Program-made: the position numbers and the translations under genes
The notes under the pieces: model-generated
Database searches by the model: none
What the model saw: the letters and a program-made list of their open reading frames with translations, nothing else
Told to the model about the DNA's origin: nothing
Assembly (NCBI GenBank): GCA_024688685.1
Contig: JAILDX010000011.1
Location: 1-45,899 of the forward strand
Direction of reading: 5' to 3'
From: Saccharofermentans sp.
GTDB taxonomy: Bacteria; Bacillota; Clostridia; Saccharofermentanales; Saccharofermentanaceae
DNA length: 45,899 nucleotides
In this document: one piece after another, positions 34,801 to 40,725 of the stretch
Layout: every line of letters begins with the position of its first letter
How positions within the stretch are numbered: position 1 is the stretch's first letter

Positions 34801-35034
34801 ATCCACAATATCGCGGCAGCTGAACTGGATCAGGATTACGTTGTTGAGGTTTTCGACGCTGACAGCGAAATGGTAGTCGACCTTCAGTACAGCGCACTCA
34901 GCTACGTCTACAGAGCGCTCGTTAGTTACAAGAATATGGACACCACCGCGATCACCGAGCAACAGGCTTACCTCTTCTATACAGTCAAGGCGCTGTACCT
35001 GTACTATCTTGCAGCGGAAGCGTATTTTGGTTGA
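31840..35034 (+). CDS. Large secreted protein, paralog of the preceding one without LRRs
   Basis: 1064 residues. The signal peptide (MHRKSINKTLSTLLAAAMTC, then SALMVPNAALA) is almost identical to that of the preceding gene, including at the nucleotide level, followed by a Thr/Glu/Ala-rich linker with GATGCCACA-type repeats. The middle ~650 residues are beta-rich and Tyr/Asp-rich, unlike the LRR part of its neighbour. The C-terminal module is shared: RSLALEGYIGLNFYLDLPDD, YMSEYGMYAQRYFN, STLDLDSATTLSHYF and a final ALYLYYLAAEAYFG. Shared ends with a divergent middle suggest duplication followed by domain exchange. Surface or secreted role is inferred; ligand unknown. Confidence 0.8.
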   Translation: MHRKSINKTLSTLLAAAMTCSALMVPNAALADEAEADEITSEETEASGAAEDTEATGVTDATDATEEEEISVNLVSDDELPEDGTIVVGGTEVPDEAAAITETPDTTDATEGATEAPVNAPETYDRLPAIQVTLGKVVNIELSADSDPMFELVVPQTGFYIIETVDVNLAGTTEEEVDYMVEPVSHEPRFEESDFHYYYLEKDSTFSFVPWTPFMEGAFCVDYAGDCCYAMFDEDVVEVIVSPDEFMNLGINAVGPSGYETSYKWEILGDMGYYELSEYGISDTDRELYVESVTRLFDYDPETGNFYYMSPEGEREGIVYYNDRYGGPTAEIMCTMFFEGNGDDPVVLQGTEFIVLRASDFDKSVSARGLASTYNINDRHSQPETWSGEDQRVIPVTIDTTYDDSDTNVYYDWYVYSYSGLSELEPGAVTVSSTSREDCTDRVEFCFDLEELPLGRFNKYCCKVTFEGSDEKATRMIDVEFNTTTYTPYINCDDLKYLDFYVGDKDAINYNYYEGIAGRTYNMVIDYTDIEMYGWDTDLKIYFIDEGEWRELPETSGSTTNYVDENGKLTIYVNDGFPVTYDDTIPGIAGEYAVFKCVATATDALGNEFGSKVSPTVFVRFADAPSAYADLPVEHDHDLQSDLYCTAATPGSQVTLETLLLNYQDLQGNITCEWSFMNNTGIFEDLGTQTMTIGSSEASDKFTYVFDTAQYDPTVLYEFGHGRYLVQCMVRFPDSSTSNLLFRIDVDGVTNARVLTRSLALEGYIGLNFYLDLPDDFVSDEGAYILVDGIRKDIPPKDTDRDRYCVTAELPAAMMRHNVVLKLITGDGEMYPLLDTDRNYVPNGYVFSVQDYIDIAKARLDPQKDAALLNMIKYMSEYGMYAQRYFNIDKDKVKTDTSIFSEIVTLGPDDLSAYAPVINLDGGSGIAFANSTLDLDSATTLSHYFTLDAGKSIEDYVFFVDGTEVTLDSTGKYTLTYVPAKDKYCLAIHNIAAAELDQDYVVEVFDADSEMVVDLQYSALSYVYRALVSYKNMDTTAITEQQAYLFYTVKALYLYYLAAEAYFG

Positions 35035-35061
35035 GTTGATTAGTTAATTGATTCGCTGAGT

Positions 35062-35093
35062 CCCCGCGCTGCGTTTGTGAGCGCGGGGATTTT
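35062..35093 (+). terminator. Terminator after the second large secreted protein
   Basis: CCCCGCGCT (35062-35070) and AGCGCGGGG (35080-35088) with a nine-base loop, followed by ATTTTT. Confidence 0.8.
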
Positions 35094-35133
35094 TGCTGGC
35101 GGGTGTGCTCCATCAAATCATTCTCCATTTTCG

Positions 35134-35231
35134 CTTCAAAATCCGACCTGAGTCGGATTTTTTATAGAAAATTGCCGTTTTGAAGCCGATTTAAGCCTGT
35201 TTTCACTTCAAAATCCGACCTGAGTCGGATT
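35134..35231. repeat. 26-bp exact direct repeat, each copy a hairpin
   Basis: CTTCAAAATCCGACC followed by TGAGTCGGATT occurs identically at 35134-35159 and 35206-35231. Each copy contains AATCCGAC-CTGA-GTCGGATT; the first is followed by TTTTA and could terminate transcription. A third half-site GTCGGATT follows at 35236. The repeats lie between two transcription units, 72 bases apart. Confidence 0.65.
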
Positions 35232-35296
35232 CTGGGTCGGATTATTTGAAAGAACCACCGTCATCACAAGCCGCCCGCGCGCCATCCCGACACATA

Positions 35297-35305
35297 TGCT
35301 AAAAT
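35297..35305 (+). promoter_or_regulatory. Extended -10 box six bases before the GNAT gene
   Basis: TGCTAAAAT at 35297-35305, then AACACC and ATG at 35312. The spacing and lack of a Shine-Dalgarno sequence predict a leaderless mRNA, as for the genes at 3592 and 14314. Confidence 0.6.
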
Positions 35306-35311
35306 AACACC

Positions 35312-35869
35312 ATGATCATTATTCGAGACGTAAAGCCAACCGACGCGCAGAAGCTGCTGGACATATACAATTACTATGTTCTGAATACTGCTGTCACTTT
35401 TGAGATTACGCCGCCGACTCCGGAGGAGTTCGTGCAGCGGATCGCGACAATAACGAAGACGCACCCGTACATCGTTGCTGAGGAAGACGGGAGGATCGTC
35501 GGTTATTCGTATGCTCACCCTTTCGTGGGGCGGGAGGCGTATGCGCATTCGTGCGAGACGACGATATACGTTAAGAACGGTGAGCACGGCCACGGCACCG
35601 GCAGGCAGCTCTACGAGGAACTGGAGAGGCGGCTGAAGGCGCAGGGGATCATCAATCTGTATGCGTGCATTGCAGATCCGGAGGGCGAGCCGGACGAGCA
35701 TCTGAGTGCGGACAGTCCTGACTTCCACACGCATATGGGGTATGTGACGGTGGGTACGTTTCGGAAATGCGGAAGGAAGTTTGGAAGATGGTACACGATG
35801 ATCTGGATGGAGAAGATCATCGGGGACTACGGCGACTATGAAAAGTTGCCGGAATCGGTTAAAATATAA
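35312..35869 (+). CDS. GNAT N-acetyltransferase, phosphinothricin-acetyltransferase type
   Basis: 185 residues. VKPTDAQKLLDIYNYYVLNT followed by AVTFEITPPT is typical of the Pat/Bar-like subgroup, as is YIVAEEDGRIVGYSYAHPF; the acetyl-CoA-binding motif A region reads VKNGEHGHGTGRQLYEELE, in which the usual R/Q-x-x-G-x-G/A loop is GHGTG. HTHMGYVTVGTFRKCGRKFG and RWYTMIWMEK close the fold. Members acetylate primary amines of small molecules such as phosphinothricin or methionine derivatives; the true substrate is unknown. Leaderless start at 35312. A small peptide gene follows 17 bases after its stop. Confidence 0.88.
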   Translation: MIIIRDVKPTDAQKLLDIYNYYVLNTAVTFEITPPTPEEFVQRIATITKTHPYIVAEEDGRIVGYSYAHPFVGREAYAHSCETTIYVKNGEHGHGTGRQLYEELERRLKAQGIINLYACIADPEGEPDEHLSADSPDFHTHMGYVTVGTFRKCGRKFGRWYTMIWMEKIIGDYGDYEKLPESVKI

Positions 35870-35886
35870 GGACGGATGTACTGACC

Positions 35887-36033
35887 ATGGATAACGACAA
35901 CGAGAAAGAACTGAATGAAGAACTGTCTTTTGTTACTGGCGGAAGCGGCGGATTCCCGGACGGTGAGATGCCTGAGGGAAGTAAGTATGTGTGTCCGAGG
36001 TGCGGAGCGCGGTTGCGTGAGCAGAAGCGTTAG
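35887..36033 (+). CDS. Small double-glycine peptide with CxxC zinc-ribbon half
   Basis: 48 residues. An acidic leader (NEKELNEELSFVTGG) ends in a Gly-Gly site resembling bacteriocin and Nif11-type leaders (compare ELEEVSGG in the peptide at 43797), followed by a Gly-rich start and YVCPRCGARL, one CxxCG knuckle. It follows the GNAT gene by 17 bases on the same strand and precedes a hairpin terminator. It may be a secreted or modified peptide, or a small regulator; no transporter or modifying enzyme is adjacent. ATG 35887 has weak GGA-type ribosome binding support. Confidence 0.55.
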   Translation: MDNDNEKELNEELSFVTGGSGGFPDGEMPEGSKYVCPRCGARLREQKR

Positions 36034-36040
36034 CGATAGA

Positions 36041-36070
36041 GCCCGGTCGAGATGGCCGGGCGATTATTTA
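36041..36070 (+). terminator. Weak terminator after the small peptide gene
   Basis: GCCCGG (36041-36046) and CCGGGC (36056-36061) with a nine-base loop, followed by GATTATTTA. The U-tract is imperfect. Confidence 0.5.
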
Positions 36071-36235
36071 AAAAGTTGATAAGGTATTCTTAATCAGTAA
36101 CCGGGTCGACTCTCAGATTAAGCCCGTTTTATGCTTGCTTCAGAGCATTTTTGCAAACTCTGAAAATACTTGAAAATAACCTTGAAAAATCCTGACATGT
36201 GTCCCATTAATGTCCCTTTTGAGCCCTCGGTTTTC

Positions 36236-36264
36236 TTGAATTTTCATACTTTTTGTGCTATAAT
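36236..36264 (+). promoter_or_regulatory. Consensus promoter of the macrodomain operon with long leader
   Basis: TTGAAT (36236-36241), 17-base spacer, TATAAT (36259-36264), with TG one base before the -10. It is the best sigma-A-type promoter in the window. About 150 bases of leader follow before the ATG at 36421, containing a stem TTTTTGA-ATCC-TCAAAAA near 36379-36396 and GGATAGATCCAATATCC near 36327. No known riboswitch was recognised. 36071-36235 holds no gene. Confidence 0.75.
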
Positions 36265-36420
36265 TTAAACAATTAAGAAGACAGTAAACACAAGCGTTTG
36301 AGAGGCTTTGGACAGCGGACAGACCAGGGGATAGATCCAATATCCGGAGCAGAATAGCAGATCACAATTTAATACCATTTTTGAATCCTCAAAAAATCGA
36401 CAGAGAAAGCGAGGTTTAGT

Positions 36421-36837
36421 ATGAGTTACTTTGAAGTATGTGCTAAGTGCGGACACGTTGGCAGGAATAACTATGTGGAGAAGGTTTTCGCGGTCAGGGC
36501 AGAAGATGCCAGGGCTGCTGCAAAGATTACAAGGGAGCTTCCGAGGGTGAAGCATCACCATAAGGACGCAATCAGGTACGTGAATGAGATTGATTCCGGC
36601 AGGTACTGGGAGATTCGCAGGCAGAATGATGAGGACCCCTATTTCAATTGTGCGTGCATCCAGGACCAGAGGAGGTTCTGCGCAGAGATTATCGTGCTCA
36701 GCGAGCAGGATGAGAGCCTTGAAGAGAGGAATAACAGGGAGATTACCGGCAAGAGGTTTTACGACGGCAAGAAGGCTATCAGGAATCCGAAGAAGTACTT
36801 CAGGTTTACCGATTCAGAAGAAAAATATACAGCGTAA
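36421..36837 (+). CDS. Hypothetical protein with N-terminal CxxC knuckle
   Basis: 138 residues. The start YFEVCAKCGHVGRNNYVEKV looks like a zinc-binding knuckle (CAKCGHVG); a second Cys pair, NCACIQDQRRFCAEI around residue 75-90, may complete the site. The protein is rich in Arg, Lys and Glu and has no membrane segment, so it is probably cytoplasmic and could bind nucleic acid. Tyr/Arg-rich NPKKYFRF occurs near the C-terminus. Family not recognised. First gene of the operon; its stop is 15 bases before the next ATG, which is preceded by AAGGAGAA. Confidence 0.6.
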   Translation: MSYFEVCAKCGHVGRNNYVEKVFAVRAEDARAAAKITRELPRVKHHHKDAIRYVNEIDSGRYWEIRRQNDEDPYFNCACIQDQRRFCAEIIVLSEQDESLEERNNREITGKRFYDGKKAIRNPKKYFRFTDSEEKYTA

Positions 36838-36852
36838 AGGAGAACAACTAAC

Positions 36853-37383
36853 ATGGGATTTAAGGACATTTTGAATTATAACGATATTGAGATCATGTGT
36901 GGCAGCTACCGTGAGCTTGAAGAGCAGGACAGGAGCACAGCGCTTACTGAATGGCTGGCAGATTACTGCGAGTATGCAACGGCTTATGCTGACCTGATGA
37001 AGAAGGCCGGGATCAGGGCGGATTTCCTTTCCGATTCGCTTCAGGGGATTCCGGTTGGGATCGGAGAGTTCCACAAGGATAATCTGAAGAACGGGATGAC
37101 TCCGCAGGAGAGTTTTGAATTGGTCAAGACGCAGATTGCCGGATATCTGATGTTCACTCTTTGTAATGTTTTGTTTGCTGATGGCTGGAGGACGGATTTT
37201 GAGGTGAACGATGATAATTCCGGTCTGTGTCTGAACGTTGATGACGGTGCCGGGGAGTCGTTTGTTCTGGATATTCCCGGGCTGGTTAACAAGGCGTTCA
37301 GGTATATCCGTCTGGAGGATGGGGATATCTTCTGTAATGCCGCGGCGGTTATGAATGTTTTGTTGAAAGGATGGGAGGAGTAA
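36853..37383 (+). CDS. Unknown family protein, tandem paralog 1
   Basis: 176 residues, acidic, soluble. It shares with the next gene the pattern LNYNDIxxMC, WxxxYCxxATxYxDLM, a DFxxxSLxxIxVGIxxFHxxN block, SFELVKTQIAGYLMFTLCN (the most hydrophobic part), and a C-terminal DFEVNDDNSGLCLNVDD. The fold looks mixed helical then beta. No catalytic motif or known domain is recognised. Position inside an operon that ends with a macrodomain protein suggests a joint function. Start ATG 36853 is supported by AAGGAG ahead of it; only four bases separate its stop from the next start. Confidence 0.65.
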   Translation: MGFKDILNYNDIEIMCGSYRELEEQDRSTALTEWLADYCEYATAYADLMKKAGIRADFLSDSLQGIPVGIGEFHKDNLKNGMTPQESFELVKTQIAGYLMFTLCNVLFADGWRTDFEVNDDNSGLCLNVDDGAGESFVLDIPGLVNKAFRYIRLEDGDIFCNAAAVMNVLLKGWEE

Positions 37384-37387
37384 GTTT

Positions 37388-37927
37388 ATGAAGACAACAG
37401 GAGTGCTGAACTACAATGACATTTGCGATATGTGTAATGACTACATCACTTTCGACGGGCAGGAGTGCGACGCAGCGTTTAATGACTGGATGGCCAGGTA
37501 TTGCATGAATGCGACGGAGTATGTTGACCTGATGGCGGATGAGGGTTTCGAGGTGGATTTTGAGCTGGAGTCTTTGACGCAGATCATGGTCGGGATCGTG
37601 CTCTTTCACATTAAGAATATGAATGACGGCGTTGACCCGGAAGATAGCCTTGAGCAGGTTAAGGAGCAGGTCGCGGGGTACTTTATGTTCTGTCTGTATA
37701 ATTCTTTTATCGAGGAAGGTTTCGGTGTCGATATCGAAGTCAATGAGGATAACACGGGACTTCGCCTTGTGGTTGACACCGATGATGCTGAGGGAAGACT
37801 GATGGTCGCCGATATTCCGGAGATTATCGAGACTGCTTTCGAGTTCGTGGAGTTTAAGCTCGAAGAGCATGGCGGGGAGATGAAGGTTGATAAGGCGCAG
37901 TTTTTCAAGGTGTTGCTTGGTATATAA
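37388..37927 (+). CDS. Unknown family protein, tandem paralog 2
   Basis: 179 residues. Aligns end to end with the preceding protein: LNYNDICDMCNDY, WMARYCMNATEYVDLMADEG, IMVGIVLFHIKNMNDGV, SLEQVKEQVAGYFMFCLYN and DIEVNEDNTGLRLVVD. Identity by eye is roughly 40 percent, so the duplication is old and both copies appear to be under selection. The conserved Asn-Asp-Asn block (EVNxDNxGLxLxVD) near residue 120 is the clearest candidate functional motif. No family name can be given. Confidence 0.65.
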   Translation: MKTTGVLNYNDICDMCNDYITFDGQECDAAFNDWMARYCMNATEYVDLMADEGFEVDFELESLTQIMVGIVLFHIKNMNDGVDPEDSLEQVKEQVAGYFMFCLYNSFIEEGFGVDIEVNEDNTGLRLVVDTDDAEGRLMVADIPEIIETAFEFVEFKLEEHGGEMKVDKAQFFKVLLGI

Positions 37928-37955
37928 TATTAAGAGGATAAAGGAGATTGCGATT

Positions 37956-38078
37956 ATGAGTTTCAATGATGATTTTATGGATTTTATCGGCTTTATGACT
38001 AATGGTACGGGAAGACTGCCGGAGGAGGATCTTGTGGTCATTGAGGATGATGACGAGGATGAGGACGACGGGGACTGA
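37956..38078 (+). CDS. 40-residue acidic protein overlapping the macrodomain start
   Basis: ATG at 37956 with AAGGAG eight to nine bases upstream; stop TGA at 38076-38078 overlaps the next ATG by one base (TGATG), a classic translational coupling. The sequence begins MSFNDDFMDFIGFMTNG, a short amphipathic stretch, and ends in a run of Asp and Glu (VIEDDDEDEDDGD). It may be a partner or inhibitor that binds a basic surface, for example of the macrodomain protein. No family recognised. Confidence 0.6.
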   Translation: MSFNDDFMDFIGFMTNGTGRLPEEDLVVIEDDDEDEDDGD

Positions 38079-39088
38079 TGGCACTCAATATAATACGTAA
38101 CGACATAACGCGGGTGACAGCAGACGCGATAGTTAACACGGCGAATCCGATGCCGGTTATTGGCGCAGGTACTGACCGGGCCATCTATAATGCTGCGGGT
38201 GCGGACAAGCTCCTGGAGGCGCGCAAAAAGATCGGCAATATCAAGCCGGGGGATGCTTATGTGACACCTGCTTTCGGGCTCAATGCGCAGTTCATTATCC
38301 ACACGGTTGGTCCTGTCTGGCTTACCGGTTCGTCAGTTGAACGCGAGGTATTGCGGAACTGTTATCTGAACTCGCTTGAACTCGCGTCACAGTACAAGTG
38401 CAAGTCAATTGCGTTCCCGCTGATTTCGTCGGGTTCGTACGGGTTTCCCAAGGACGTTGCCATCGCGGTAGCTCGTGATGCGATCGAGTCGTTCCTGAAA
38501 AATATATCGATGGACGTCTATCTTGTCGTTTACGATGAAGAGTCGCTCGTCGCGTCCAAGGGCGAGTTCAGCGAGATCCGTGAGTTTATCGATGGCGAGT
38601 ATGTGAAGGCCAGGAAAGAGGTTGAGCGCAGCGAGAGGCTTGCTAACAGGCGTCTCCATGCCATCTCTCGCAATGAGTCCCTCAAACTGCATGGAACCCA
38701 AAGCATTGGCAAGGACGATTCTCTCGACGATCTCGTCGGCGGCAAGCAGCTTGATTTCGGTACGAAGTTCAAGGAGTATTTCTACAGTAAAAAGATGGAT
38801 TCAACTGACGTCTATAAAGGCTATTTTGACCGCAAGGTATTTAACAAGATAATGAACGTTAAGAATTATCATCCGTCGAAGGGTACAGCGATCATGTCGT
38901 GCCTGGGACTCAGGCTCACGCTTACGGAATCGTTTGAGCTTCTTGCATCCGCAAGTTATGCGTTTAACAAGCACTTCGATCCGGACATCATTGTCATGTA
39001 CTGCATCTGTCATGAGATCAGGCAGATGATGGACATTAATGAGATGCTGGAGAGGTACGGGCTCCCGGAATTTGATCTGATCTATTAA
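38078..39088 (+). CDS. Macrodomain protein with C-terminal HTH-like domain
   Basis: 336 residues. Residues 1-165 are a macrodomain: IVNTANPMPVIGAGTDRAIY and NAAG form the ADP-ribose-binding loop, FIIHTVGPVW and IAFPLISSGSYGFP the second loop, so ADP-ribose binding or hydrolysis of ADP-ribosyl esters is likely. After a charged linker, the C-terminal ~110 residues (KMDSTDVYKGYFDRKVFNKI, YHPSKGTAIMSCLGLRLTL, MLERYGLPEFDLIY) match a helical HTH-like domain often fused to macrodomains in Firmicutes. It is coupled to the acidic protein upstream and followed by a terminator. A role in reversing or sensing ADP-ribosylation fits the adjacent ADP-ribosylglycohydrolase. Confidence 0.88.
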   Translation: MALNIIRNDITRVTADAIVNTANPMPVIGAGTDRAIYNAAGADKLLEARKKIGNIKPGDAYVTPAFGLNAQFIIHTVGPVWLTGSSVEREVLRNCYLNSLELASQYKCKSIAFPLISSGSYGFPKDVAIAVARDAIESFLKNISMDVYLVVYDEESLVASKGEFSEIREFIDGEYVKARKEVERSERLANRRLHAISRNESLKLHGTQSIGKDDSLDDLVGGKQLDFGTKFKEYFYSKKMDSTDVYKGYFDRKVFNKIMNVKNYHPSKGTAIMSCLGLRLTLTESFELLASASYAFNKHFDPDIIVMYCICHEIRQMMDINEMLERYGLPEFDLIY

Positions 39089-39123
39089 GATGCGGGACAC
39101 AGCAAATACCCGCCATCAAAAAT

Positions 39124-39152
39124 GTCTCCCAACGGGAGACCGGTTATTTTTT
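39124..39152 (+). terminator. Terminator after the macrodomain gene
   Basis: GTCTCCC-AAC-GGGAGAC (39124-39140) followed by CGGTTATTTTTT. It separates the macrodomain operon from the ADP-ribosylglycohydrolase gene. Confidence 0.75.
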
Positions 39153-39160
39153 ACACAAAG

Positions 39161-39187
39161 TATAATTAAGTCATAACAAGCAAGGAG
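39161..39187 (+). promoter_or_regulatory. -10 box and ribosome binding site of the ADP-ribosylglycohydrolase gene
   Basis: TATAAT at 39161-39166 immediately after the terminator and AAGGAGGT at 39182-39189 precede ATG 39200. The -35 region is poor. Confidence 0.55.
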
Positions 39188-39199
39188 GTACACAGAAAT

Positions 39200-39994
39200 A
39201 TGTACGGAGCAATAATCGGAGATATCGTAGGAAGCAAGTTTGAGTTTGACCGTGGTGACAGGAGCAGGGATTTCGAACTGTTCACAAAGCATGATACTTA
39301 CACGGACGACACGATAATGACAATCGCAGTTGCAGAGGCGCTGCTGGCAGCAGCCGGGACTGCAGTTACAGAGGCAGATGAGGAGACCGTGAAGTCTGAG
39401 CTTATCCTGTCAATGAAGACCTGGGGGCAGAAGTATCCCGGCGCAGGATACGGCGGAAGGTTTAGGAAGTGGGTCCTGTCGGCTGATCCGAAGCCTTACG
39501 GGAGTTATGGAAACGGTTCTGCCATGAGGGTTTCGCCGGCGGGATGGCTCTATGATTCGATGGAACGCACGCGCAAGGTTGCGAGGTGGACTGCGGAGGT
39601 AACGCACAATCATCCTGAAGGAGTGAAGGGTGCAGAGTCGATAGCAGCAGCGATCTATATGGCACGCAATAAAGCAACGAAAGAAGAAATCCGCGAGTAT
39701 ATCGCCAGGGAATTCAAGTATAATCTCAGCCGTTCGCTGGACGATATCAGGCCAGGATACCACCATGTGGAAGACTGCATGAGGACTGTCCCGGAGGCTC
39801 TTGAGTGTTTCTTTGAGGCGGACAGTTTCGAGAGCACATTGAGGAATGTTGCGTATATCGGCGGCGACACTGACACGCTGGGCGCGATTGCGGGTGCCGT
39901 CGCGGAGGCGTTCTGGGGAGTGCCGGATGAGATTGTGGCAAAGGCGAAGGGTTATCTGCCGGCAGAGGTTATCGCGGTCGCGGAGAAGTGGTAA
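39200..39994 (+). CDS. ADP-ribosylglycohydrolase (ARH/DraG family)
   Basis: 264 residues. MYGAIIGDIVGSKFEFDRGD, the metal-site motif YTDDTIMT (about 32-39), YGNGSAMRVSP, THNHPEGVKGA and IGGDTDTLGAIAGA (second Asp-Thr-Asp metal site) form the full set of ARH-family motifs. These di-magnesium enzymes remove ADP-ribose from modified proteins or small substrates. It has its own promoter but follows the macrodomain gene directly, so two unrelated ADP-ribose-processing folds are neighbours. An exonuclease gene follows after 71 bases. Confidence 0.9.
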   Translation: MYGAIIGDIVGSKFEFDRGDRSRDFELFTKHDTYTDDTIMTIAVAEALLAAAGTAVTEADEETVKSELILSMKTWGQKYPGAGYGGRFRKWVLSADPKPYGSYGNGSAMRVSPAGWLYDSMERTRKVARWTAEVTHNHPEGVKGAESIAAAIYMARNKATKEEIREYIAREFKYNLSRSLDDIRPGYHHVEDCMRTVPEALECFFEADSFESTLRNVAYIGGDTDTLGAIAGAVAEAFWGVPDEIVAKAKGYLPAEVIAVAEKW

Positions 39995-40065
39995 GGCAGC
40001 GTTTGGAGGAACGGCAGGAGAATAGTATACTGTTGGAAGATTAACGGAAGGATCTTGCCCGCAGA

Positions 40066-40716
40066 ATGATTTATACTTACGTTCCTGACTATGTTGTTTT
40101 TGACCTGGAGACGACCGGCCTGAATTGCAAGACGGACGATGTCATCGAGATCTCGGCGATCAAGGTTATGGGCGGAAAGCCCGCCGGCGAGTTCTCGACG
40201 CTGGTAAATCCGGGTTACCACATTCCTTATCAGGCAAGTTCTGTGAACGGTATATTGGATGATATGGTGCAGGGATGTCCTGATTTCAGGGAGGCGCTTG
40301 ACGGCTTTCTTGAGTTCGCCGGCGATATGGTTCTGGTGGGGCATAATATCAAATCGTTCGACCTGAAGTTTCTGTACCGCGACGCGATGAAGTTCTGGGG
40401 AAAGAAGATTGCTAATGAATACGCGGACACGGTGATCATGTCCCGTATTTACCTGCCCGGAATGAGCCATACGCTGAGCAGTATGGCGGAGCATTTCGGC
40501 GCATCGACTGAGGGTGCGCACAGGGCGCTGGCGGACTGCAAGATGACGTACTATGTGTATGAGGGCCTGAAGGACGTGATGGATAAAAGGTTGGCATACG
40601 GGGACGTGAAATGTTGTCCGAAGTGTGGATCTCCTCTGATGAAAAGAAACGGGAAGTTTGGCGAATTCTGGGGGTGCGTCGGGTATCCGGCGTGCAGGTA
40701 TACTGAGAGGGCGTGA
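40066..40716 (+). CDS. DnaQ-like 3'-5' exonuclease with C-terminal topoisomerase-type zinc ribbon
   Basis: 216 residues. Exo I VFDLETTGL (Asp and Glu), Exo II VLVGHNIKSFDLKFL and Exo III HRALADC place it in the DEDDh exonuclease group, with the catalytic His and Asp present. The last ~40 residues are a zinc ribbon, CCPKCGSPLMKRNGKFGEFW followed by GCVGYPACRY, of the kind found at the C-terminus of topoisomerase I, likely to bind DNA. This fusion is seen in some Firmicutes. Convergent with the AraC regulator gene; stop codons are ten bases apart. Confidence 0.88.
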   Translation: MIYTYVPDYVVFDLETTGLNCKTDDVIEISAIKVMGGKPAGEFSTLVNPGYHIPYQASSVNGILDDMVQGCPDFREALDGFLEFAGDMVLVGHNIKSFDLKFLYRDAMKFWGKKIANEYADTVIMSRIYLPGMSHTLSSMAEHFGASTEGAHRALADCKMTYYVYEGLKDVMDKRLAYGDVKCCPKCGSPLMKRNGKFGEFWGCVGYPACRYTERA

Positions 40717-40725
40717 GTCAGTCTA

